DNA of 64,000 nucleotides from the NCBI GenBank assembly GCA_020636405.1, contig JACJXW010000004.1, positions 1,550,001-1,614,000 on the forward strand. The letters are read 5' to 3'. Source of the stretch: Lewinellaceae bacterium (GTDB taxonomy: Bacteria; Bacteroidota; Bacteroidia; Chitinophagales; Saprospiraceae). Shown here piece by piece: positions 10,521 to 18,250 of the stretch. The notes under the pieces are model-generated. The model worked only from the letters and a program-made list of their open reading frames with translations, was not told the DNA's origin and did no database searches. Both the position numbers and the translations under genes were made by a program. Numbering within the stretch: position 1 is the first letter of the stretch; every line of letters starts with the position of its first letter.

Positions 10521-10593
10521 CGGCTACAGTACCTTTCACTGGTGCCATGTGATGGAACGCGAGAGTTTTGAAGATGAGCAGGTGGCGGTTTTC
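10521..10593 (+). pseudogene. Fragment of a DUF255/YyaL-like thioredoxin-domain gene
   Basis: This short plus-strand stretch reads GYSTFHWCHVMERESFEDEQ, which matches GYSTCHWCHVMERESFEDGQ of the intact gene at 26500 (around 26632). At DNA level most of the 73 nt match. The first Cys of the CxWC-type motif has become Phe, and the reading frame dissolves on both sides, so it is a relic and not a gene. It shows that a paralogue of, or recombined piece from, the DUF255 gene once lay here. It is too short to function. Confidence 0.8.
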
Positions 10594-10712
10594 AAAGCAG
10601 GCAAGAGCGGCATCATTAGCGCCGCGAAAAAAGGAAGTGCCTCTCCGATGGCAGGGTTGGGGAACAGGGATGGGCCGCAGGTTAAAGCGATCATAAATTG
10701 AAATAACTATTA

Positions 10713-10775
10713 GCCAGGGCGCGGTGGGCATGCGTTAGCAAAAAGCTATGGCAGCCAAAAAAACCGCGCCCTGGC
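10713..10775. repeat. 13-bp perfect inverted repeat, 37-nt loop
   Basis: GCCAGGGCGCGGT at 10713-10725 is the exact reverse complement of ACCGCGCCCTGGC at 10763-10775. It sits between the DUF255 relic and the broken T9SS protein. It could be a terminator-like hairpin for the minus-strand remnant, or the ends of a lost small element. There is no transposase between or around the arms. Confidence 0.7.
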
Positions 10776-10867
10776 GTGGCGCCCCAGGCGGCGCATTTCT
10801 CCGGCTGCCGCAGCCTTCTGGCGAACGTACGCCCTGCGCCTCCCGGGGTGTAATCCTGTCCGGCCGC

Positions 10868-11278
10868 CTACCGCGCCAGGATCACCCTCCTGGTTGTAAG
10901 CCCCTTCTCCGTACGCAGGCGCACCATATAGACGCCCGCGCTCAGCTGCCGCCCCCGGCTGTCCGTCCCATCCCAGCTGTACTCATGCTGCCCGGCGTCC
11001 ATTTCCCCGGAAAGTAAGGCTGCCACCCGTTGTCCGTTGAGGTTGAATATTTTCAGTAAGGCCGGGCCGCCATCCGGCAGAATTGTGCGTATGGTAGCCT
11101 GCGTGGTGAATGGGTTGGGGAAGACGCTGAGCTCCGGCGCCGGGCAGCAAATGGCCGGATCTTCCACATCGTCGACGACAACTGTAAATGAGCAGGTGGC
11201 ACTTTTGCCGCCGTTGTCGGCTACTTCAAAGCTATTAGTTGTGATCCCAACTGGAAATTCAGCGCCGCTGGCAGGTTG
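10868..11278 (-). pseudogene. Remnant of HYR-domain protein with T9SS C-terminal sorting domain
   Basis: The frame runs from an in-frame TAG (11279-11281) to the natural stop at 10868. It begins in the middle of a HYR-like immunoglobulin-fold repeat (SGAEFPVGITTNSFEVADN, then ATCSFTVVVDD), then gives a type A T9SS sorting domain (LSVFPNPFTTQATI, then LSAGVYMVRLRTEKG, ending RRVILAR). The HYR part normally follows many upstream repeats; here a stop and unrelated sequence replace them. An ATG at 11167 could only yield a 99-residue sorting domain without a signal peptide, which could not be exported. I therefore call it the broken tail of a large secreted protein. Confidence 0.8.
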
Positions 11279-11333
11279 CTAGTTCTTTGAATTACAGTGT
11301 CTTGTGTGTTAATTCGGGTGTTTGCATATGTTT

Positions 11334-11362
11334 AGCCCCCCTCGATCCCCCGAAGAGGGGAA
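11334..11362. repeat. Dispersed poly-C/poly-G hairpin repeat, copy 1
   Basis: AGCCCCCCTCGATCCCCCGA followed by a G-run makes a GC hairpin. Together with the preceding ATTACAGTG and TTGTGTGTT words (from 11289) it resembles 17956-18010. The same hairpin type occurs inside the hybrid kinase gene (20782-20967) and, in a variant form, at 28764-28830. Confidence 0.7.
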
Positions 11363-11368
11363 GTGGTA

Positions 11369-12217
11369 TCAGCTGGCTTTTCTCGCCTGCACTTGCAGCA
11401 CTCCCGGCCGGCTGATCAGGGTATCTCCCTGTTGTTCATAGGCTTTCAGTTCCTGCAGCAGGGCGTTGAGCTCTTCCCGGTTCGAGTATCCGCAGCTCAG
11501 GATCTCCGCCTGGTGGCATTCCAGGGACAGGGAGGCGATGTGGTTGCAGTCCGCAGGGATGAAGGCCGGGGAGGCGTAAGTAGCCTCTATGGCCGTAAAG
11601 CCGGCTTTTTCCAGCCAGCCGGGCAATTCTTCTGCTTCGCAGGGCTGAGCAGCTTCCAGCCGGCTGATCAGTTCCATCGTGCGGGCGAAAGCGTGGTTGT
11701 AGGGGTAGGCCCGGAAGCCGGAGGGCTTTATGATTTCCGCGAACAGCAGCCCTCCGGGAGTTAAGTTCCGGGAAATGTCCGCCAGCCATTCCTCCGGGGC
11801 CGGCAGGGCGGAGGACTGTATCCGGGTGTAAATGAAATCATAGGGCCGGGTCGCGTTCCAGTCCGCAAGGCAGGCCTGGGCAAAGTGCACGCGCTTCGGG
11901 CTGCGATGGGCTTTTTTCTGCAAGGCGGCCTCGATCATTGCGGCATCCTCGTCGATGCCATATAGGGTGGCCTTTCCGCCAAGCAGGGAAGCGATCAGGA
12001 AGGTATCTTCACCGCTGCCACAGCCCAGGTGCAGGGCCTGCCCCTTTTCCATAGGTTCAAGGTGTTTTTCCAGCCACTGCCGGGCGAGTGGGCCGTAGAT
12101 GGCTGCCAGAAGGGAACCCTGGGCCCGCCTTGCGGCGGCGCCCAGGGTGGATGATTCCCCTTTAATGTTATTCCCCTTTGGGTGTTGCGGATAGGTGCTT
12201 TGGAAGTTCATCTTCAC
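11369..12217 (-). CDS. Class I SAM-dependent methyltransferase
   Basis: A 282-aa protein starting MKMNFQSTYPQHPKG (alternative ATG two codons later). The Rossmann methyltransferase signature is clear: motif I HLGCGSGEDTFLIA at about residue 80, the acidic end of strand 2 in LYGIDEDAAM, and the post-motif LTPGGLLFAEII typical of Methyltransf_11/25 families. A C-terminal extension of about 90 residues is unrecognised. The substrate cannot be told; a small molecule or a natural-product intermediate is likely for this subclass. It is followed by a decayed zone and preceded by the TSP3-repeat gene 42 nt upstream on the same strand. No operon partner explains its job. Confidence 0.85.
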   Translation of the reverse strand: MKMNFQSTYPQHPKGNNIKGESSTLGAAARRAQGSLLAAIYGPLARQWLEKHLEPMEKGQALHLGCGSGEDTFLIASLLGGKATLYGIDEDAAMIEAALQKKAHRSPKRVHFAQACLADWNATRPYDFIYTRIQSSALPAPEEWLADISRNLTPGGLLFAEIIKPSGFRAYPYNHAFARTMELISRLEAAQPCEAEELPGWLEKAGFTAIEATYASPAFIPADCNHIASLSLECHQAEILSCGYSNREELNALLQELKAYEQQGDTLISRPGVLQVQARKAS

Positions 12218-12259
12218 AAGGGGGTATGGTGTGAAAGACTTTCCTGCTTTGGCAGGATA

Positions 12260-15235
12260 TTATCGCGAAACGGCCAATTGCTTCGTCAGCATTTCATCCC
12301 CTGTAACCACCCTGACGAAATAAATACCGGGGGTGAAGGAATGCTCTGACAGATCGAGCTGGAAAGTTTCCGTGCCTGCTGCTATGGGTTTCGCCAGCAC
12401 CACCCTGCCCAGGTTGTCGAAAACAGTGAGTGCAGCCGATTCCTGGCCGGGTATATTCAAACGAATATTGACTTCACCACTGGTGGGGTTGGGGAACAGG
12501 CTCATCTGCAGAAGATCAGCCTTCTGGTAATTGCCCTGGTTCAGGTTACCAGCCAAGTTTTGACGGGCAGGCGGGCACTCGGCCGTTCCACCGTTGATGG
12601 CGGCGATCATGTTCTCGGCCGCGGTAGTGAGGGCAGCTGCTTCCTGGGCGCCAAGCACGCCTTCATCTTTCAGGCTCGCCACCTGGGCAATAAATGCATT
12701 CAGCTTGTTGAGCGCCGCATTGGTTTTCCCGTTGCAGTACTTGTCCAGGGCGTCCTGCAGTTTGCCCGTGAGGGAATTGCTCTGGCCGCCGGTAAGGTTA
12801 AGGGTTTCGACATAGGTTGTGGTGTTGGTGGTGATGACGTCCATGTTGAAAACCGGGTCACAGGCATCGCCGGCGCCGTCCGTGTCAGCATCGGCCTGGC
12901 TGGCGTTGGCCACGAGGGGACAGTTGTCGTCGCCATCGGCAACCGTGTCGTTGTCATCGTCTGCGTCAACGCAGTCGGGGCTGTTGTCGCTGTCCGTATC
13001 CAGGGAGAGGCTGCCGGCATCCAGCGGATCGGAGCCGCAGGTTATTTCATCGGCATCCGTTTGGCCGTCGTTGTCATCGTCCCGGTCACCGGTATCGCAG
13101 ATGCCGTCACTATCGGTATCGGTGCCGTCGTTGCCTGGTGCATCCGTACCGCTGGAGCAGTCGTCGCATCCGTCGTTGTCAGCATCGCGGCAGGCGAATC
13201 GGTTCAATGGTTCATTGTCATTGGCGTCGGCAACGCCGTCGTTGTCGTCGTCCGGGTCACCGGTATCGCAGATGCCGTCGCCATCGGTGTCGGTGCCGTC
13301 GTTGCCTGGTGCATCCGTACCGCTGGAGCAGTCGTCGCAACCGTCGTTGTCAGCGTCGCGGCAGGCGTACCGGTTCAAGGGTTCATTGTCATTGGTGTCG
13401 GCAACGCCGTCGTTGTCGTCGTCCGGGTCACCGGTATCGCAGAGGCCGTCGCCGTCGGTGTCGGTGCCGTCGTTGTTGGGGGCATCCGTTCCGCTGGAAC
13501 AGTCGTCGCATCCGTCGTTGTCAGCGTCGCGGCAGGCATAGCGATTTAAGGGTTCACTGTCATTGGCGTCGGCCACGCCGTCGTTGTCATCATCGGTATC
13601 CACACAGTCAGCGATACCATCCTGGTCGGTGTCGGTGAAGCCTTCGTCGGTGCTGCTGTCGAGGTCGTTGTCCAGTCCATCGCAAATTTCGCAGGTGGAG
13701 TTGCTGTTCAGGGAGTTGGACCCGCAGGCGGCCTCGGCGGCATCGCTGATGCCGTCGTTGTCATCGTCCAGGTCCACACAGTCGGCTATGCCGTCGCTGT
13801 CGGTGTCGGCAAACCCTTCGTCGGTGCTGCTGTCGAGGTCGTTGTCCAGTCCATCGCAAATTTCGCAGGTGGAGGCGCTGTTCAGGGGGTTGGAGCCGCA
13901 GGCGGCCTCGGCGGTATCGCTGATGCCGTCGTTGTCGTCGTCGGTATCGGTGTCATCGCAGATGCCATCGTTGTCCGTATCGGTGCAGGGGGCGAGGTTG
14001 CCGGAGGCATAGCGTAATTGGCGAGGGGTACTGCTGCAGCTGCCGCTGACGGCGTCACAGAATCCCATGGCCCTTCCGTTATCGGTTAGAATAGCAGAAC
14101 GAGCGGTGCTGGCCAGGGTAGAAAAGCCCCCTTTGGCGTGCAGGGTACCTATGGACCAGGAATTATCGCTGGCGCCTTTGTAGGCATATTTGTAATCGCC
14201 GTTGGCATTGTAGCTTATGAAAAAGTCGCCGTTCGCATTGATGTTGAACGCGTGCGCTCTCACGGTGCCGGTTAGGTTCCCGTTAACCTGCGTATTCACC
14301 CAGGAGCCACTGGCGTTGGTGGATAGGAAGATCTTGCTCTGGTAGTTGTACGATACGATGTACACCTTATTGTTGGCGCCGACCTGCAGGTTGGGGTATT
14401 CACCGGCAGTAATGCGGTTGCTGCAATCGCCGGCCCCGGCCTGGATTACAGTGGGCCCCGACCAACTGGCGCCGGTTTTATTGGTGTACCACAATCCGCC
14501 GTCGCAACCGGTCCCGTTGGTTTCCCGCTGGAAAGCAACGTGAGGTTTGTTGTTGCTGTCAATGTCGATAGTGGCATAGCTGACCTCATTGGAAACCCCG
14601 GTTTGAGACCAGGCATTTTCAACGGTGCTCCAGGAAGAGCCGTTAAATGCCGTGTAGCGCACGGCGTATTGCCTGGGGTTATTGGAGTCTGTAAAGTTAA
14701 ATACGACGTGGGGGTTGTTGTTCGGGCCGATGGCTATGGCGGGGTCATCCGTGTTTTTCCATCCGTTGGGGTCGGCGAAGGTTTCAATTTCGGTAAAGTT
14801 CCAGGAACTGCCGTTGTTGGTGCTTTTGGCATAGAAGACGCCTCTGCGCTGGTTGCAGCAGGCGCCCGTTGCGCCCATCCTGAAGACCACGTGGATGTTG
14901 TTATTCCCATCGATGGCCATGTCCACATCATCGGAGGCATTCCAGCCGGACCCGCGCCCCACGGCGCTTCCTACCGCGGCAGCCGTAAAGGAGCCCTGGC
15001 TGGCCCAACTGCTGCCAGTCCATTTTACGAGTTTATAGGTGCTGTTTTTCTCATAAAAGCCGAAAATTTCATTGTTGCTGTTGTAGGCCAGCACGTTCCA
15101 GGGCCAGTTGCAACCGTCGGAATCTTCGACCTTCCCGTTGGTAAAGGTTTGGGCGTTCAGGGCCGTCATCCCGGCAAAGAACAGAAAGGCAGCCAGGATA
15201 CAGGAAGAAAAACGAATGGTGAATAGGTTGTTCAT
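12260..15235 (-). CDS. Secreted TSP3-repeat protein with T9SS sorting domain
   Basis: A 991-aa protein. Residues 1-28 form a signal peptide (CILAAFLFFAGMTALNAQ). Residues about 30-410 look like a sialidase/BNR-type propeller, with repeated SSW/GSSW and IAIGPNNNPHVVF or IDSNNKPHVAF words. Residues about 415-800 are a long run of thrombospondin type 3 repeats (DTDGDGICDTGDPDDDNDG), expected to bind many calcium ions. The end (LSLFPNPTSGEVNIRL to MLTKQLAVSR) is a type A T9SS sorting domain, so it is exported by the system whose core is encoded at 28846-35390 and probably anchored at the surface. Near-identical TSP3 units at 13080-13560 make the DNA internally repetitive and prone to copy-number change. 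Binding target unknown. Confidence 0.9.
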   Translation of the reverse strand: MNNLFTIRFSSCILAAFLFFAGMTALNAQTFTNGKVEDSDGCNWPWNVLAYNSNNEIFGFYEKNSTYKLVKWTGSSWASQGSFTAAAVGSAVGRGSGWNASDDVDMAIDGNNNIHVVFRMGATGACCNQRRGVFYAKSTNNGSSWNFTEIETFADPNGWKNTDDPAIAIGPNNNPHVVFNFTDSNNPRQYAVRYTAFNGSSWSTVENAWSQTGVSNEVSYATIDIDSNNKPHVAFQRETNGTGCDGGLWYTNKTGASWSGPTVIQAGAGDCSNRITAGEYPNLQVGANNKVYIVSYNYQSKIFLSTNASGSWVNTQVNGNLTGTVRAHAFNINANGDFFISYNANGDYKYAYKGASDNSWSIGTLHAKGGFSTLASTARSAILTDNGRAMGFCDAVSGSCSSTPRQLRYASGNLAPCTDTDNDGICDDTDTDDDNDGISDTAEAACGSNPLNSASTCEICDGLDNDLDSSTDEGFADTDSDGIADCVDLDDDNDGISDAAEAACGSNSLNSNSTCEICDGLDNDLDSSTDEGFTDTDQDGIADCVDTDDDNDGVADANDSEPLNRYACRDADNDGCDDCSSGTDAPNNDGTDTDGDGLCDTGDPDDDNDGVADTNDNEPLNRYACRDADNDGCDDCSSGTDAPGNDGTDTDGDGICDTGDPDDDNDGVADANDNEPLNRFACRDADNDGCDDCSSGTDAPGNDGTDTDSDGICDTGDRDDDNDGQTDADEITCGSDPLDAGSLSLDTDSDNSPDCVDADDDNDTVADGDDNCPLVANASQADADTDGAGDACDPVFNMDVITTNTTTYVETLNLTGGQSNSLTGKLQDALDKYCNGKTNAALNKLNAFIAQVASLKDEGVLGAQEAAALTTAAENMIAAINGGTAECPPARQNLAGNLNQGNYQKADLLQMSLFPNPTSGEVNIRLNIPGQESAALTVFDNLGRVVLAKPIAAGTETFQLDLSEHSFTPGIYFVRVVTGDEMLTKQLAVSR
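13080..13580. repeat. Tandem near-identical TSP3 coding units
   Basis: Three consecutive units of about 174 nt encode the same block (YACRDADNDGCDDCSSGTDA and following DGTDTDGDGICDTGDPDDDN). They differ by only a few bases, which points to recent duplication inside the coding frame. A second pair of repeats (CEICDGLDNDLDSSTDEGF) lies at about 13640-13880. Confidence 0.8.
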
Positions 15236-15309
15236 GATAAATTTGAGTTTAAATAAGTTAAATAATTTCTATTGGTCAGGGTAAAGGTGGGCTCACAGGC
15301 CGTAAAGAG

Positions 15310-15332
15310 GCTTTAGTTATTGTTCGGAAAGC
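15310..15332. promoter_or_regulatory. Single copy of the GCTTTA-TATTGTTC motif upstream of TSP3 gene
   Basis: This 23-bp site matches 17857-17879 at 21 of 23 positions (GCTTTAGTTATTGTTC here, GCTTTACCTATTGTTC there, both followed by GGAAAGC). It lies about 75 nt before the start codon of the minus-strand TSP3 gene, as the other copies lie before the minus-strand fusion gene. A shared regulator is the simplest reading. Confidence 0.5.
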
Positions 15333-15345
15333 AATTTGGCGCAGG

Positions 15346-17790
15346 CTAGGCAAGCTTTTTCAGTTTTGGTTCTGCCTGGGCCAAAGTGGTGAGCACCGCC
15401 TGATTGAAGTGGTCGGCCGATTGCACATAGATGCAGTTGGGGTAGGGGCGTGCACCGATCTTTTTCTTTTCCAGTTCAGCTGTAAAAGCGAGATCGAGGT
15501 GGGTGCAACCCAATTCCCAGGCGCGCCATACCGAGCGGTAGAGGATTTGCTTATAGGTATTGTGCGAATGGACGTAATCGTAATCCAGGCCAACGATCAG
15601 GGCATGGTAATTCTCTCCGCGCTTATGGCTGAAGAGTACTGCCACAGGCTTGCGGCCTTCTGCACCCTCCTTGAGATAAAGGCGAATGATGTCGTAATCG
15701 GGGTGTGCGCAAATATTTTCAAAGAAACGGTAGGGCAGCTTGTGGACATTCATCTCGTAGGCTTGTTCAAACACATTGCTGTACAGTTCATAGCACTCCT
15801 TTACTTCCTTTGCAGTGGCCGGTTTTTCGTTTACTACTCTGAATTGTTCGGTGAAGGGCAGGATCTCTTTGCGCACGTTGTAGCGATACTTGCCTCCCAG
15901 TCGCTGGAGGTATTCATCCTGGCCTTTCCAGCTCAGGTCGGTGATGAGGCATTCATCGGGAATGTCGGATTCGATTAATCCTTGTTCAAGCAGGAAGTCT
16001 TTCAGTTCATCGTCGGCGCCTTTGCGAAATTCGCGCAAGATCAACTGGGTGGCCCCCACTTCTTCTACGGTATGCTGCATCTGGTGGATCAACATGCTCA
16101 GGGCCTTTTTCCATTCGGGATGGGCGCGGTCAAGGTACAGATGGCTCCCTTTAGTGATCGGGCAACCCAGGATTACGCTTTTGGACGTGAGATGATAGGG
16201 ATCATTTTTCCGCATTTCCTCTACCTGCCGCGAGATGGAGGCAGAAGCGAACATATCATCTTTCAGGAGCACTGTGGAGTAGAAGGTATTCAGAACCGTA
16301 TTCCCTGCTTTGTCATTGACTTTGTAATAGTAAAAATCCCAATTGTTCTCCGGAGCTTCCCCTTCCGAAAAAGTGTACTGCAGCATTTGGAGGGTGGCGT
16401 GTGTAAAATTGCCCCGCCCGGCCATCAATTCGTCCCATTCGCGGACATCGGCCTGGTGGATGTCGCGGAAAAGTTCCGCTGCCAGGTTTTCTTTCCTGGG
16501 AACCAGTTGGACGCTGGAAGAAGCGTGATTTTTGACCTGAAATTCGGGGATGGAAAATGCCTTTGCCACCTTTTCGGGACTACTGCCTGCATCGGCCAGA
16601 ACGCGGGGGTAGTGGTAGGCCAGGGCATCCAGCATTTGGGCGACATCCTCTTTTTCAAGGTTGCCGTTTACCATAAACCGAACCCCGCCCCGTTTCATGG
16701 GGGTGGCGGGGAAAGAGGCGGTATTCAGGTAAAAACCATCTTTGTGCATCCGGGCAATGATCTCCGTGGTGAGTTTTGGCAAGCCGGATGGGATAAAGAA
16801 CAAGGGGCTTTGCGTTTCTTCGAATTGAGGAAGTCCCAGCTCCTCAATCCGCCGGTTGGTAAAGTCGATCAGCCGGGCCACTTTTTGCTGAATGGGGAGG
16901 ATCTCTTCCGAGCAATGCAATCGGGTAGAAGCGCAGGCAGCTCCCAGCATAGGCGGCTGAATGGGGCCGCAGAAGATCAGGGTCCCACCGCAATTTTTTA
17001 CGTTATAGGCCATCTCGGCATTGGGAAAGGCGATGAATCCGCCGGCCGAGGCAAAGGATTTGTTCAGCGATCCGGCCAGCACCATTTTTTCGTGATAGAA
17101 AAGCTGACTGCATACCACCCCTATACCGTTTTCCCCTGTCCAACTCATACCATGGGCATCATCGATGTAGAGGTGGAAAGGGGTATATTGATCCATCAGT
17201 TCTTTGAGGCGCTGCATCGGGGCAAAGTCGCCGTACATGGAGTACACGCCATCGGCGAAGTACCAGACCTTGCGGTGTTTGTTCCGCAATTGCAGGATCT
17301 TGTTTTCCAATGCGTCCATGTCATTGTGGCGGATCATGGTGATGGAAACGCCTTGTGCTTTTAGCTGCTGTACCGCCATCTGTACGCTATTGTGCACCTG
17401 CATGTCAAGCACCACGGCATCTTTTTCATCTACGATGACCGGTATGGTTGCCAAATGCCCCAATGTCGTGCTGGCCGTGACGAGGACTGGCCGGGCAAAC
17501 ATTTGTTCCAGACGCTGCTCGAGTTCCTGGTAAAGCCCCAGGGAGGCATAAGTGCGCGAAGAAGAAAACTGGGTGCCATAGCGGTGGGTGGCGTCAATGA
17601 CGCCTTCGATCAGGGCCGGATGTTGTTCCAGGCCCAGATAGCTGCAGGAGCCGAAATTGATCATTTCCCGGCCGTCGATCGTCACAGTGCGCCCGTTTAA
17701 TACTTCATCCTGGGTAAATCGGTGGATCAGGCTTTTTTTAATGCCCAGTTCCATCACCTGGTTCAGCGTATTGATCATTTGAGCAGACAT
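15346..17790 (-). CDS. Fusion: alpha-oxoamine-synthase-like PLP enzyme + GNAT/FemAB-like acyltransferase
   Basis: The start is taken at MSAQMINTLNQVMELG (17790); an ATG at 17832 is also open. Residues about 20-415 are a fold-type I PLP enzyme of the AONS/KBL/serine-palmitoyltransferase group: MINFGSCSYLGLEQHP, FHLYIDDAHGMSW (PLP-ring Asp and His), and GSLNKSFASAGG with the likely PLP lysine. Residues about 450-810 resemble a GNAT/FemAB-type N-acyltransferase. Enzymes of the first family condense an acyl thioester with an amino acid and release CO2. In Bacteroidota such enzymes make sphingolipids or the sulfonolipid precursor capnine, and an attached N-acyltransferase could add the amide acyl chain. 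That specific role is my inference; CqsA-like signalling enzymes are an alternative. Repeated motifs lie upstream (17857-17924). Confidence 0.8.
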   Translation of the reverse strand: MSAQMINTLNQVMELGIKKSLIHRFTQDEVLNGRTVTIDGREMINFGSCSYLGLEQHPALIEGVIDATHRYGTQFSSSRTYASLGLYQELEQRLEQMFARPVLVTASTTLGHLATIPVIVDEKDAVVLDMQVHNSVQMAVQQLKAQGVSITMIRHNDMDALENKILQLRNKHRKVWYFADGVYSMYGDFAPMQRLKELMDQYTPFHLYIDDAHGMSWTGENGIGVVCSQLFYHEKMVLAGSLNKSFASAGGFIAFPNAEMAYNVKNCGGTLIFCGPIQPPMLGAACASTRLHCSEEILPIQQKVARLIDFTNRRIEELGLPQFEETQSPLFFIPSGLPKLTTEIIARMHKDGFYLNTASFPATPMKRGGVRFMVNGNLEKEDVAQMLDALAYHYPRVLADAGSSPEKVAKAFSIPEFQVKNHASSSVQLVPRKENLAAELFRDIHQADVREWDELMAGRGNFTHATLQMLQYTFSEGEAPENNWDFYYYKVNDKAGNTVLNTFYSTVLLKDDMFASASISRQVEEMRKNDPYHLTSKSVILGCPITKGSHLYLDRAHPEWKKALSMLIHQMQHTVEEVGATQLILREFRKGADDELKDFLLEQGLIESDIPDECLITDLSWKGQDEYLQRLGGKYRYNVRKEILPFTEQFRVVNEKPATAKEVKECYELYSNVFEQAYEMNVHKLPYRFFENICAHPDYDIIRLYLKEGAEGRKPVAVLFSHKRGENYHALIVGLDYDYVHSHNTYKQILYRSVWRAWELGCTHLDLAFTAELEKKKIGARPYPNCIYVQSADHFNQAVLTTLAQAEPKLKKLA

Positions 17791-17856
17791 CGGTACGTTT
17801 TTTATGGGTGAACAATTTTGAACGCAGGACAAAGGTGTAGCAAACGGGGCAAGGAG

Positions 17857-17924
17857 GCTTTACCTATTGTTCGGAAAGCTTTACCTATCGTTCAGGAGGC
17901 GGGAAAAAGCTTTACCTATTGTTC
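17857..17924. promoter_or_regulatory. Three direct copies of GCTTTACCTATYGTTC
   Basis: Copies start at 17857, 17878 and 17909 (spacing 21 and 31 nt), each GCTTTACCTAT(T/C)GTTC. They lie 67-134 nt before the start codon of the AOS/GNAT fusion on the minus strand, where they read GAACAATAGGTAAAGC. A fourth copy lies before the next gene at 15310. Spaced direct repeats like these often bind a regulator; no protein can be named. Confidence 0.55.
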
Positions 17925-17955
17925 ACAGGGAGGGGGATGGGTAGTGGTTAATGGA

Positions 17956-18010
17956 TTGGATTACAGTGGTTTGTGTGTTCAGCCCCCCTCGGTCCCCCCG
18001 AAGGGGGGAA
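17956..18010. repeat. Dispersed poly-C/poly-G hairpin repeat, copy 2
   Basis: GGATTACAGTGGTTTGTGTG leads into AGCCCCCCTCGGTCCCCCCG and a G-run. It matches 11289-11362 except for an extra 18 or so nt in that copy. It forms a strong GC hairpin in an intergenic position. Confidence 0.7.
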
Positions 18011-18138
18011 GTTGCAGCACCAGGGCTGCCGGCAGGGAGCACTGCCTGGATACGGGTCTTTTCCTTACCCCTTTGGGCAGTGGGGGCAGAAACCCTGCAC
18101 GAAATCACGCCGCTGCGGGTTCGGATTTTATTTTTTCA

Positions 18139-18150
18139 GAACGAGCGTTC
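18139..18150. promoter_or_regulatory. Upstream palindrome GAACGAGCGTTC
   Basis: A 12-bp dyad with GAAC/GTTC arms, resembling the two stronger operators downstream at 18172 and 18207. It is probably an auxiliary binding site for the TetR protein encoded at 19128. Confidence 0.5.
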
Positions 18151-18168
18151 CAGAAAAAAGAAAATTTA

Positions 18169-18201
18169 TTTGGAATAATCATTCCAGTTCCTTTATATTT
18201 G
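18169..18201 (+). promoter_or_regulatory. Bacteroidota-type promoter of the SDR-TetR unit
   Basis: TTTG at 18169-18172 and TATATTTG at 18194-18201, spaced by 21 nt, fit the Bacteroidota -33/-7 consensus TTTG-N19-21-TAnnTTTG. Transcription would start near 18207, about 44 nt before the SDR start codon. Operators overlap both the spacer and the start site. Confidence 0.75.
18172..18185. promoter_or_regulatory. TetR-type operator GGAATAATCATTCC
   Basis: A 14-bp near-perfect palindrome inside the promoter spacer. With the site at 18207 it gives a consensus GGAAYAATCRTTCC, centres 35 bp apart. Binding here would block RNA polymerase. Confidence 0.7.
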
Positions 18202-18206
18202 TATTC

Positions 18207-18220
18207 GGAACAATCGTTCC
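18207..18220. promoter_or_regulatory. TetR-type operator GGAACAATCGTTCC
   Basis: A 14-bp palindrome at the predicted transcription start, with the same consensus as 18172. A weaker relative (GGAATGATTGTTCA) lies at 19027-19040 before the TetR gene. Confidence 0.7.
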
Positions 18221-18250
18221 AATATTTTTGAACCAAAATAAGATCTCAAA

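Noticed and set aside
10713..10775. Insertion sequence bounded by the 13-bp inverted repeat
   Set aside because: The interval is only 37 nt and no target duplication or transposase is seen; a plain hairpin is simpler.
12560..13549. Plus-strand open frames over the TSP3 repeats (V/G/I-rich and S/P-rich)
   Set aside because: They are shadows of the Asp/Gly-rich repeats on the minus strand and carry the same repeat period.
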